A stretch of DNA of 30,328 nt from a virus, in the IMG/VR virus record IMGVR_UViG_3300010157_000180, positions 1 through 30,328 of that record; one strand, given 5' to 3'. Shown one piece after another: positions 1 through 6,030 of this stretch. The translations under genes were made by a program, and so were the position numbers. A model generated the notes under the pieces. That model saw only the letters and a program-made list of their open reading frames with translations, did no database searches and was not told where the DNA came from. How positions within the stretch are numbered: position 1 is the stretch's first letter; each line of letters begins with the position of its first letter.

Positions 1-142
1 ATAACTTTCCGCTGTCGATTGTGGCTTGAACGTCTTTGGGGTCAATGCCGATAGCTTTAGACACAGCGTCCACAGCAAGGCCAGCCAAAGGGCCGCCAAG
101 GGCTGTAGCGATAGTAGGTGCAACTTGTTCAAGCCAATTCAT
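1..142 (-). CDS. Holin-like small phage protein, N-terminal part (cut by window edge)
   Basis: The frame opens with ATG at 142 and runs off the left end of the window after 47 codons. The start lies one base after the TAA of the preceding gene, with a GAGG ribosome site about 10 bases upstream. The visible part begins MNWLEQVAPTIATALGGPLAG and continues with a hydrophobic, Gly/Ala-rich stretch, then a more polar segment with an IGIDPKD motif. Phage proteins with this 'GGPLAGLAV..VSKAIG' opening usually have C-terminal membrane segments and are often annotated as holins or holin-associated proteins; the membrane part would lie outside this window. Its position directly after other small membrane proteins fits a lysis cluster. 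The family recognition is from memory, so the function is tentative. Confidence 0.7.
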   Translation of the reverse strand, partial: MNWLEQVAPTIATALGGPLAGLAVDAVSKAIGIDPKDVQATIDSGKL

Positions 143-143
143 A

Positions 144-557
144 TTACAACCTCATTTTGTAAACGATAAATTCAAAAGTGCCCCAACAGATCAGGCCACC
201 AACTATGCATCCAGTCAGACCATAAAACAAACCTTCGACCATTTCTGCAAGTTGTTCTCGCTTGTGCTTTGCAGCCTGCTCTGCTTCTCGCTCTTCGCGC
301 CTGCGGTTTGCCTGGATCATGTTGTACTCGGCCTGAATGGCTTCCCATACATCGCCCTGGCCTGAGTAAATGAGCTGCTCTTTGAGCTTCTTTTCTGCAT
401 CTCTGAGCGCCTTGGCCTGCATCACAGTGTCCAAGGCTTGACCCATATCTGAACGCGGCTTCTTGCCCTTGTCTTGCAGCGCAGCCTTGGCCACGGTGTC
501 GCGCATCTCAAAAAACTTGATCAAGTCTCCGCTGCACTCTTGCAAGTCCTTGCCCAT
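144..557 (-). CDS. Downstream part of the interrupted protein (137 residues)
   Basis: This is the longest uninterrupted frame of the split gene at 144-635 and would be translated if ribosomes restart at the ATG at 557. Upstream of that ATG there is only a weak AAGAAG. The protein is mostly charged helix, with a run rich in Arg, Glu and Lys near residues 83-102 that is likely a coiled coil. One strong membrane segment follows near residues 108-132, with a short basic tail. That topology resembles an inner-membrane-anchored helical protein, but no catalytic motif is visible. A gene caller would probably report only this part. Confidence 0.6.
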   Translation of the reverse strand: MGKDLQECSGDLIKFFEMRDTVAKAALQDKGKKPRSDMGQALDTVMQAKALRDAEKKLKEQLIYSGQGDVWEAIQAEYNMIQANRRREEREAEQAAKHKREQLAEMVEGLFYGLTGCIVGGLICWGTFEFIVYKMRL

Positions 558-635
558 CTGGATGGCTTCTTACACACCAGCAATGATGCTCTTGGCTAAA
601 GCAAACGCCGCACTGATCGTAATTGGGTCGATCAT
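144..635 (-). pseudogene. Membrane-anchored coiled-coil phage protein interrupted by an in-frame TAA
   Basis: An ATG at 635, overlapping the upstream gene's TGA as ATGA, opens MIDPITISAAFALAKSIIAGV and then meets TAA at 570-572. The same frame continues without another stop as EAIQMGKDLQEC... through a charged helical middle to a C-terminal membrane segment (LFYGLTGCIVGGLICWGTFEF), ending at 144. Related phage proteins typically open with MIDPI, then an alanine-rich helix, then 'GxKxAIxMGKD' as one continuous chain. The TAA therefore sits where a lysine codon (AAA) would be expected. The simplest reading is a nonsense mutation or base-calling error splitting a gene of about 163 residues. Readthrough, or independent use of the ATG at 557, are alternatives. 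The exact role is unknown, but the neighbours suggest envelope or lysis function. Confidence 0.6.
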
Positions 636-760
636 TTTTTTTCGACTTTTTTCCACTCAAGGCAAACAACTATGCGGTTAAAAACATCGCCTGTCCACAT
701 CCAACGAATGCATCGATACTCTGCCGTGTCAATCAGCAAAGCAACGATTGATGCAATCAT
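632..760 (-). CDS. Small hydrophobic protein, 42 residues
   Basis: Starts at ATG 760, which overlaps the TGA of the upstream gene (ATGA), with GGAAAG as a good ribosome site a few bases upstream. A longer in-frame opening to 832 exists, but it runs deep into the upstream gene and has no advantage. The N-terminus (MIASIVALLIDTAEY) is hydrophobic and could insert in the membrane. The C-terminus is basic (EWKKVEKK). It ends in a run of eight adenines that overlaps the next gene's ATG. It sits between a putative holin and another membrane protein, so a lysis accessory role is plausible. I do not recognise the family. Confidence 0.6.
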   Translation of the reverse strand: MIASIVALLIDTAEYRCIRWMWTGDVFNRIVVCLEWKKVEKK

Positions 761-990
761 GACTTTCCAATCCAGTGGCTGAAATAACCAACAGCACTTG
801 AGAGCGCAGACACAATGGCCATGCCAGCCCAAAAGCCGCCGCGTCCCTGGTTTGCCAATGCCAACAGCTTCTCGACGTTGGCTTCCATCTTGTCCATCTT
901 CTTTTCCATGTCGTCAAATCGGCGCTCGTAGTCTTGGACCTTTTGCCAAAGAACACCGTACCGCACTGGATCAATCTCAGGCAAATGCAT
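757..990 (-). CDS. Putative holin-like protein with coiled coil and one membrane segment
   Basis: 77 residues. The start is ATG 990 with GGGAG about 6 bases upstream, 11 bases after the tail fibre gene. Residues 16-46 are a charged helix with heptad-like spacing (YERRFDDMEKKMDKMEANVEKL in part). A Gly-containing hydrophobic segment follows (FWAGMAIVSALSSAVGYF, about residues 53-70), with a short basic tail. A cytoplasmic coiled coil followed by a single C-terminal membrane helix is the layout of XhlA-type hemolysin/holin-associated proteins. In phages of this kind such genes lie after the tail fibres, in the lysis region. The holin role is inferred from topology and position only. Confidence 0.65.
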   Translation of the reverse strand: MHLPEIDPVRYGVLWQKVQDYERRFDDMEKKMDKMEANVEKLLALANQGRGGFWAGMAIVSALSSAVGYFSHWIGKS

Positions 991-1001
991 TTTTACTCCC
1001 G

Positions 1002-2591
1002 TTACTCAAGTAGCAAGTTGTTATTCGATGCGGCTTGCATGATTACCCAATTAGTGCCGTTGGACACCATTGTCGCCCAATTGCCGATCACATTCAAGAG
1101 AATTGCAGTTCCAGCCGTTGTGCTGTCAATTGGCACAATGTTGGATGACGCCGAGTTGACCAGCTGCGCTTGCATATTCTTGACCGTAATCGACCGGCCA
1201 GTCCAAGACGACGCTGCGGGAAACGTCAACGTCAAGGCCGAGCCGGTCTTGTTGTTGATGATCCAGGTATCCGTGTTCGTGATCGTGTAGTCAGCTGTCT
1301 TGGTCAGGACCGTGGACAGCGGCACATAGTCCGTATTGGCCACAGCAGCGCTGATGGCCGTGCCGTTGCCTTTGAGCAAACCGGTAATCGTGGTGGTCAG
1401 CGTGATGGCTGGCGTGGTGGTCGAGGTGGCCACAGTACCGGCAAAGCCGTTGGTAGACACGACAGACACACTGGTGACCGTGCCGCTGGTGGCTGGCGCT
1501 GCCCATGTAGGAGCGCCGCCCGTGGTGGCCGTCAGCACTTGGCCGGTCGTACCCGCAGCCGTAGCCACAGGCGCTGCGCCTGCGCCGCCGCCGTAGACCA
1601 CGCCGTACTGCGTCAATGCGCCCGAAGATGCCCAAGTCGTGCCGCTGGCAAAGTAAGGAATGCCGCCGCTAGTGCCTGCCACTGTCAGCGCAGGTGTAGT
1701 CGTTGCCGTGGCAACCGAGATGATGCCGCCGGTAAAACTGACGCTGGTGACCGTGCCAGAACCTTTACCGTTAAACGTGTTCCAGTCAGTCGAGGTCAGA
1801 TAGCCGTTAGTTGTCGTGTTGGCCGCAGCCATGCTGATGGCTGGCGTTGTGCCACCTGAAGAAACGACAGGAGCCGTGCCGGTCACTGAGGTGACAGTTC
1901 CCGATCCCTTGTTGTTGAAGGTGGTCCAATCTGTCGAGCTCAAGACACCCCGATTGGTGGCCGAGGCAGTTGGAACATTCAGCGTGATGACCGGTGTTGT
2001 CGTACCGTTGGCCACCGTCGATGTCAGGTCAGTGCCGGTCGTTCCCAAAGTAAGCGCGGCTACCGATGTGACTGTGCCTGTACCGTAGGCCAACGCAGGA
2101 ATGTCGGCAGCCACCAAAGCCCTAAACGTAGGCACAGCAGCAGCGCCCGTTGTTGGGCCCGCCAGCACGAAATTGGCAGTCTTGGCTGCATAGGGGTTCT
2201 TGGTGTCGCCGTAGCCTGCTGCAAGGCTGATTGCAGGCGTTGTGCCGCCAGATGACACCACGGGTGATGTGCCAGTGACTGAGGTCAGCGTGCCGCCTGT
2301 TGGAGTTGTCCAAGTTGGCACACTAGCGCCGGAGGAGGTAAGCACCTGGCCAGATGTGCCGGCCAGAGAAAACGCATAGGCAGTGCCCGTGCCGTAAGCA
2401 ATGGCGCCGGCCGTAGGTGTGGCCGTGCTGTTTGTGCCGCCAGATGCAATTGGCAATGCAGAAGCAAGAAGCCCATCAAACGTCAAAGTGCCGTTGATTG
2501 TCAGATCGTTTTGGACGGTTTGGTCACGGCCAATTTCTAGGTTTGAATAAGCCTGGTTGGTTCCATAAACTCCTGTTGGATCTTTGATCAT
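1002..2591 (-). CDS. Repetitive Thr/Ser/Gly-rich tail fibre protein
   Basis: 529 residues. The N-terminal 40 residues (MIKDPTGVYGTNQAYSNLEI) lead into a low-complexity shaft very rich in Thr, Ser, Gly, Ala and Val. The shaft is built on units starting GTVTSV or GTLTSV and ending near TTPAI. Two interleaved modules read STDWTTFNNKG and STDWNTFNGKG. The C-terminal ~110 residues are different: they start near KTADYTITNTDTWIINNK and end in NGTNWVIMQAA, the typical beta-rich tip of phage fibres. Almost no charged residues occur in the shaft, as in fibrous beta proteins. No clear ribosome site precedes ATG 2591. It is likely a receptor-contacting or structural fibre; the exact place on the virion is unknown. 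Confidence 0.8.
   Translation of the reverse strand: MIKDPTGVYGTNQAYSNLEIGRDQTVQNDLTINGTLTFDGLLASALPIASGGTNSTATPTAGAIAYGTGTAYAFSLAGTSGQVLTSSGASVPTWTTPTGGTLTSVTGTSPVVSSGGTTPAISLAAGYGDTKNPYAAKTANFVLAGPTTGAAAVPTFRALVAADIPALAYGTGTVTSVAALTLGTTGTDLTSTVANGTTTPVITLNVPTASATNRGVLSSTDWTTFNNKGSGTVTSVTGTAPVVSSGGTTPAISMAAANTTTNGYLTSTDWNTFNGKGSGTVTSVSFTGGIISVATATTTPALTVAGTSGGIPYFASGTTWASSGALTQYGVVYGGGAGAAPVATAAGTTGQVLTATTGGAPTWAAPATSGTVTSVSVVSTNGFAGTVATSTTTPAITLTTTITGLLKGNGTAISAAVANTDYVPLSTVLTKTADYTITNTDTWIINNKTGSALTLTFPAASSWTGRSITVKNMQAQLVNSASSNIVPIDSTTAGTAILLNVIGNWATMVSNGTNWVIMQAASNNNLLLE
1391..2297 (-). repeat. Degenerate repeats in the tail fibre shaft
   Basis: At least five protein-level units begin GT(V/L)TSV and end in a TTPAI/L or TTPVI motif. 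Two of them share TGT(S/A)PVVSSGGTTPAIS almost exactly. The DNA is GC-rich here: 72% by hand count over 1561-1620. Boundaries are approximate. Such repeats set fibre length and are prone to recombination. Confidence 0.65.
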
Positions 2592-2614
2592 GATTCTTTG
2601 ACGTCAGATAAAAA

Positions 2615-2866
2615 TCATGCGGGCAGGTCGCGCGTTTGTGCAGCCTGATAAGCAGCAATCACTTCAGCAGTATGAATTGATGCTGCAATTGCTTGCACTT
2701 TGGCGTCTTCATCAATTACGTCAGCACCAGGCACGACAACGTGACGGTGGAACTTACTGCTGATTTCTTTGCCATCTTCTTTGATAGTGGTTTTGGTGCG
2801 AACTTGAATGCAACCGTTTTCAATTATTTCAATCAAGTCAACAAAAACAACTTTTTCTAGCGACAT
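2615..2866 (-). CDS. Small conserved phage tail-region protein
   Basis: 83 residues. The start is ATG 2866 with AAGGAAA correctly placed upstream. The sequence opens MSLEKVVFVDLIEIIENGCI, continues with a FHRHVVVPG motif, and ends with an alanine-rich helix (HTAEVIAAYQAAQ). Small proteins with the pattern 'LEKVV.VDLIE..ENG...VR......DG.E.S..FHRHV..PG' recur next to tail fibre genes in many phages and prophages. They have no established activity that I know of. It lies between the tailspike and the repetitive fibre. Composition is AT-rich like the tailspike upstream, so it may belong to the same exchanged cassette. It is probably a tail-associated or assembly protein. Confidence 0.75.
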   Translation of the reverse strand: MSLEKVVFVDLIEIIENGCIQVRTKTTIKEDGKEISSKFHRHVVVPGADVIDEDAKVQAIAASIHTAEVIAAYQAAQTRDLPA

Positions 2867-2884
2867 AATATTTCCTTGTTTCCA

Positions 2885-2931
2885 GCCTGACTATCCAGTC
2901 AGGCATTAAGATTTCCAGTTGTTCGAACTGG
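2885..2931 (-). other. Two tandem hairpins in the gap after the tailspike gene
   Basis: The gap holds two perfect inverted repeats. One pairs GCCTGAC (2885-2891) with GTCAGGC (2898-2904) around a 6-base loop. The other pairs CCAGTT (2915-2920) with AACTGG (2926-2931) around a 5-base loop. Neither is followed by a T-run on the minus strand, so an intrinsic terminator is not supported. An mRNA processing or stabilising element between tail genes is possible. Confidence 0.5.
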
Positions 2932-2936
2932 TACGG

Positions 2937-4319
2937 TTATGCGACAAAATAACTTCCCGCAATGTATAAAGTTTTTCCACTTAAATCAGCATTGGTTGCC
3001 CTTACAAACCCAGTTTTATAAGGCCTTACTGTTGTAGAATTATCCAGTTGCATTAGTTGAATAGCAGAACTGTCTGTCAATGAGATGAATCCACCAGAAC
3101 GTCCAGATGAATTAACTCCTGAGTCAATTATAGCCGGAAGGCCCCCAATCAAAGAATTAGAACCATCAGCCGTTGCTGGATATACAAGCGCCGCTTGCCA
3201 AAAATACATCCTGCCTATTTTTGTATATGTCCCCCCTGGGGACGTAAATGTTAACGATGCACCAGAAGAATCTATGGGGGTCCATGTACCTTCGTCATTT
3301 GGGCCTGTTGTATCAAATGTTCCAGTTGCAGCTAAGTTAATAATTTGTGCAGTTCCAACAACTGCAATGTTATTTGCCGTGATTAAACAATTTGTTGCCA
3401 AAGCGCCAATAGTGATGCCAGATGTTTGGTATCCATTGATTGTGTTTCCTGTTATTGCAAGACCAATTACTCGAGTGGCAACAATGCCGTTTAAAGCGGT
3501 AACAAGACCAGAAGATGAAATAAAATTTCCGCTGATAGCCACGCCTTTGACGCCGCCAGCAACCGCAGAACCGAGTATGTAGATTCCGTTTACTTGGCCT
3601 TCTAAATAGCACCCTGTAATAGCACATGACCCAGCGCCAGATGAAGTTGTACCTCCATCATCTAAGTAGATACCAGCAAAAGAATCCCCCTCAATATCGC
3701 ATTGTTGAATAGAGTTACCACTGCCTCCCCCCATGTAAATTCCCGCGCCAGATACGGTATTTCTAGCGGATACACCCGTTCCAGTGAGACAAACCGCGCT
3801 GGCTACGTTGCTGTAAATTCCATACGTATACCCTGTAATTGTGCAGCTAACAATAGAATGTGAATATTCTGCAAGTTTTAGCCCAATATTAAACCCGTGA
3901 TAAGTTCCTGTTCCAGTAGGTTCAACCCGAACACGGGAAACTACGCAATGCGCTTTTAAAACGTTAACCGCTATCGAAGTAGGGACTACACCTGAGTAAG
4001 GTGCGGACACTACAAAATCAGATAGTTTTACGTAAGTAGAATTTATTGTGATTGCAGCGCCTGAAAAACCAGCCGCAAAGGATAGAGCCGCGCCATTTTC
4101 CCCAAACAAATGAATTGATGCGGAAATTGTTAACCCCGTTGACCCGCAGTAATAATTTCCTGCGGGAAGAAAAACACCTGAAAAGTTAGCTTGAGCAGCC
4201 GTAATTGCAGCTTGAATTGCTGTGGCATCGTTTGTTGTGCCATCACCTATTGCGCCATAATCTTTTACGTTTACAGGCGCTCCTGTAATCATTGAATAGC
4301 TTGCTTTTGTAAGTGCCAT
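2937..4319 (-). CDS. Tailspike-like protein with pectate-lyase-type beta-helix
   Basis: 460 residues. The start is ATG 4319 with AAGGAT upstream. Residues ~16-60 carry the classic opening of phage beta-helix proteins: VNVKDYGAIGDGTTNDATAI, then FLPAGNYYC. Residues ~70-335 show the repetitive short-strand pattern of a right-handed beta-helix (VSRVRVEPTG, ITGCYLEGQ, ISGNFISSSG, ITGNTINGY). Residues 341-460 form a separate C-terminal domain (EGTWTP, YTKIGR, YKTGFVR, LSGKTLYIAG). This domain is also present in the next gene downstream of 4924. Such proteins bind, and sometimes cleave, surface polysaccharide. I cannot identify catalytic residues, so enzyme activity is unproven. GC content is low (35% over 3001-3060) compared with its neighbours, suggesting acquisition by exchange. 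Confidence 0.85.
   Translation of the reverse strand: MALTKASYSMITGAPVNVKDYGAIGDGTTNDATAIQAAITAAQANFSGVFLPAGNYYCGSTGLTISASIHLFGENGAALSFAAGFSGAAITINSTYVKLSDFVVSAPYSGVVPTSIAVNVLKAHCVVSRVRVEPTGTGTYHGFNIGLKLAEYSHSIVSCTITGYTYGIYSNVASAVCLTGTGVSARNTVSGAGIYMGGGSGNSIQQCDIEGDSFAGIYLDDGGTTSSGAGSCAITGCYLEGQVNGIYILGSAVAGGVKGVAISGNFISSSGLVTALNGIVATRVIGLAITGNTINGYQTSGITIGALATNCLITANNIAVVGTAQIINLAATGTFDTTGPNDEGTWTPIDSSGASLTFTSPGGTYTKIGRMYFWQAALVYPATADGSNSLIGGLPAIIDSGVNSSGRSGGFISLTDSSAIQLMQLDNSTTVRPYKTGFVRATNADLSGKTLYIAGSYFVA
2940..3299 (-). repeat. C-terminal fibre domain, copy 1 (in the tailspike)
   Basis: Residues 341-460 of the tailspike match residues 81-198 of the neighbouring protein at roughly half of positions. 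Shared blocks in the same order are EGTW.P, YTKIGR, SNSLIGGLP, YKTGFVR and LSG.T.Y.AG. The underlying DNA is also visibly similar. Bounds are set by the protein alignment. Confidence 0.85.
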
Positions 4320-4330
4320 GTTAGTAATCC

Positions 4331-4927
4331 TTAAACAATGTAGAAACCTGCCATATAGATAGTCGCGCCACTTAGTTCTACGTTAGTGTTGCGAACAAAT
4401 CCAGTTTTATATAGACGCACATTTGTAGGGGTTAACTGCAAAGTCTGCACAAGTGAAGCTAATGTTGTCGCGGTAATAAAACTACCTGCCCTTCCTGGTG
4501 AAGCCCCTTCAGAAATTGTAAACGGCAAGCCGCCAATTAACGAATTTGAAGCGTTAGCTGTTACTGGATAATCAATATTAGCCTGCCAATAAACAGCACG
4601 TCCAATTTTCGTATAAAAACCTGTTGCGGTTACAAAAACCAAACCTGCCCCACTAGCATCAGTTGGAACCCAAGTACCTTCTTCATAGTCAGCAAACAAC
4701 TCACTTGTACCTGTACCAGGTGTAGCAGAAAAATCTACGCCTTGGCCATTTGCAACAATTAAATTACCTGTGGTCAAAGTGAGTTGCGCTGCGCTAATTG
4801 CACGGCCAGCCGTCAAATTGGCAACGGATACCTGTTTGGTTGCGCTGCTTTGGACAATCGGCAAAACTTCCGTACCCGCCAATGGCGTAGTAGCGGAAAT
4901 TAATGCGGATATTTTACTATTACTCAT
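4331..4927 (-). CDS. Short tail fibre / receptor-binding protein
   Basis: 198 residues. ATG 4927 overlaps the TGA of the upstream fibre gene (ATGA). There is no clear ribosome site, so translation is probably coupled. The N-terminal ~35 residues (MSNSKISALISATTPLAGTE, then VLPIVQSS..KQVSVANL) match the opening common to phage fibre-tip proteins. A short linker ends in DFSATPGTGTSEL. Residues 81-198 are the EGTW...YTKIGR...YKTGFVR domain, shared with the next gene's C-terminus. The likely role is host receptor contact at the tail tip, perhaps as an alternative or partner to the tailspike. It lacks the beta-helix that its neighbour has. Confidence 0.8.
   Translation of the reverse strand: MSNSKISALISATTPLAGTEVLPIVQSSATKQVSVANLTAGRAISAAQLTLTTGNLIVANGQGVDFSATPGTGTSELFADYEEGTWVPTDASGAGLVFVTATGFYTKIGRAVYWQANIDYPVTANASNSLIGGLPFTISEGASPGRAGSFITATTLASLVQTLQLTPTNVRLYKTGFVRNTNVELSGATIYMAGFYIV
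4334..4687 (-). repeat. C-terminal fibre domain, copy 2 (in the short fibre)
   Basis: Second copy of the domain described at 2940-3299, here fused to a different N-terminus. Conservation is strongest at YTKIGR, SNSLIGGLP and LYKTGFVRNTN. Confidence 0.85.
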
Positions 4928-5970
4928 GGAACAAGATTTGTAATGCTTGTCACAGTCCCACCAGAAATAATTACTGTGCCAAAACTATAAAATTTTCCTG
5001 TTACAGTGCCAGTAAATAAATAAGTTCCAGTAGGAACTAACACTGCTTTTGGATTACTTGCTGTCCATGCTGCTTGAAAAGCTGCCGCATTAACTGCTGC
5101 TGTAAAACTTGGATCAGCGCCAAAATCCATCACACTAACAGTCTGACGCAACTTAGCTTGCACCGTAGTTGCCACAGCGCCAGTGCCAGAGGAAAGGTAG
5201 CGAAAGTCCTGGCTGTCGCCACTTGTGTTTGGCAGGCCTTCTTTGTACTTGACCAGGATCACGCTACCAAGAGGAGCTGCTGACGTTGTGGTCAGAGTCG
5301 TGCCGCTCAAAGTGTAATCAGCGGTGGGCACTTGAGTCACACCATTGGTGGAAATGTCCAAGTTGTACAGCGTGCCAGGATTGCGAGTCAGGGTCCAGTT
5401 GACCGTCGAGCCATTGCCAATAAAGGTGTCCGCATAAGCCGTCGAATACGCCACGATGCTGGCCAAAGTACCAGGGTCAATGTTGGCCAACCCATCACCA
5501 GTTGAATTCCAACCGATAAGCTGATTGGCATTTGGATCGGGAAGCACAGTGTTGGCCGTGGACGACAAAGGCAGGCGAATTGAGCTGTCGACTCCGGTCT
5601 GAATTTGCTGGATCTGAATGGTTGCGCGGTCAAGCGCATCATTGATCACATCAGGGTAAAAGCCGCCCTGGTTGGTCAGATCTGTTGGCTGCAGGTTTTG
5701 CACATCGCTGGTCATTGTCAGCGTGTAACCGCTTGGCAGGGCGCCTGCGGTCAGTGTGATGCTGCCACCAGGGTTGCTGTCCTGGTCTTGATTCAACGTG
5801 ACGGTGTAGTCCGTGTTGAGCACCAGCGTGGTTTGCACATTGGTAGACACGGTCAACTTGACGGCCAAAACATCACCGGCCGCAAACACCTTGAAGCCAA
5901 ATGGAAATGTAGTAGTGGCGCCATTGCCAATGAACGGCCCCGCCTTACGGATTGTTGAATTGATCGTCAT
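4924..5970 (-). CDS. Tail fibre with T7 gp17-like N-terminal attachment domain
   Basis: 348 residues. The start is ATG 5970 with AGGAG about 13 bases upstream. Residues 7-110 (RKAGPFIGNGATTTFPFGFK, then TDYTVTLNQDQDSNPGGSI) match the N-terminal virion-attachment domain of T7-like tail fibres. They continue to the conserved DALDRATIQIQQ helix near residue 132. A second beta module resembling the first (YADTFIGNGSTVNWTLTRNP, TADYTLSGTTLTT) follows at about 180-235. The last ~70 residues begin a pectate-lyase type helix (SVMDFGADPSF...VPTGTYLFTG) but stop after one or two coils. It most likely anchors the receptor-binding proteins encoded downstream. Base composition changes inside the gene near 5120-5160, at the VMDFGA boundary, a likely recombination point. 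Confidence 0.85.
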   Translation of the reverse strand: MTINSTIRKAGPFIGNGATTTFPFGFKVFAAGDVLAVKLTVSTNVQTTLVLNTDYTVTLNQDQDSNPGGSITLTAGALPSGYTLTMTSDVQNLQPTDLTNQGGFYPDVINDALDRATIQIQQIQTGVDSSIRLPLSSTANTVLPDPNANQLIGWNSTGDGLANIDPGTLASIVAYSTAYADTFIGNGSTVNWTLTRNPGTLYNLDISTNGVTQVPTADYTLSGTTLTTTSAAPLGSVILVKYKEGLPNTSGDSQDFRYLSSGTGAVATTVQAKLRQTVSVMDFGADPSFTAAVNAAAFQAAWTASNPKAVLVPTGTYLFTGTVTGKFYSFGTVIISGGTVTSITNLVP

Positions 5971-6020
5971 TGACGGGACTCCTGGGAGATTGTTGGTAGG
6001 TTATACATGTGGGGTTTTGT

Positions 6021-6030
6021 TACGGGTACC
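6021..6030 (-). promoter_or_regulatory. GGTACCCGTA motif, copy 4
   Basis: Coding-strand GGTACCCGTA begins on the base immediately after the TAA of the 2,843-residue gene. It lies about 50 bases before the tail fibre start. It is identical to the copies at 17051, 23135 and 27042. A TATAAC lies about 18 bases further downstream. Promoter or RNA-level function is inferred from its recurrence at block boundaries. Confidence 0.7.

Noticed and set aside
761-832. Longer N-terminus for the 42-residue protein
   Set aside because: It would lie inside the putative holin gene; the ATGA overlap plus GGAAAG supports ATG 760.
1002-5970. Diversity-generating retroelement (because BPP-1 relatives carry one)
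   Set aside because: No reverse transcriptase gene, and no template/variable repeat pair with adenine-only changes, is seen. The duplicated fibre domains differ at all base types.
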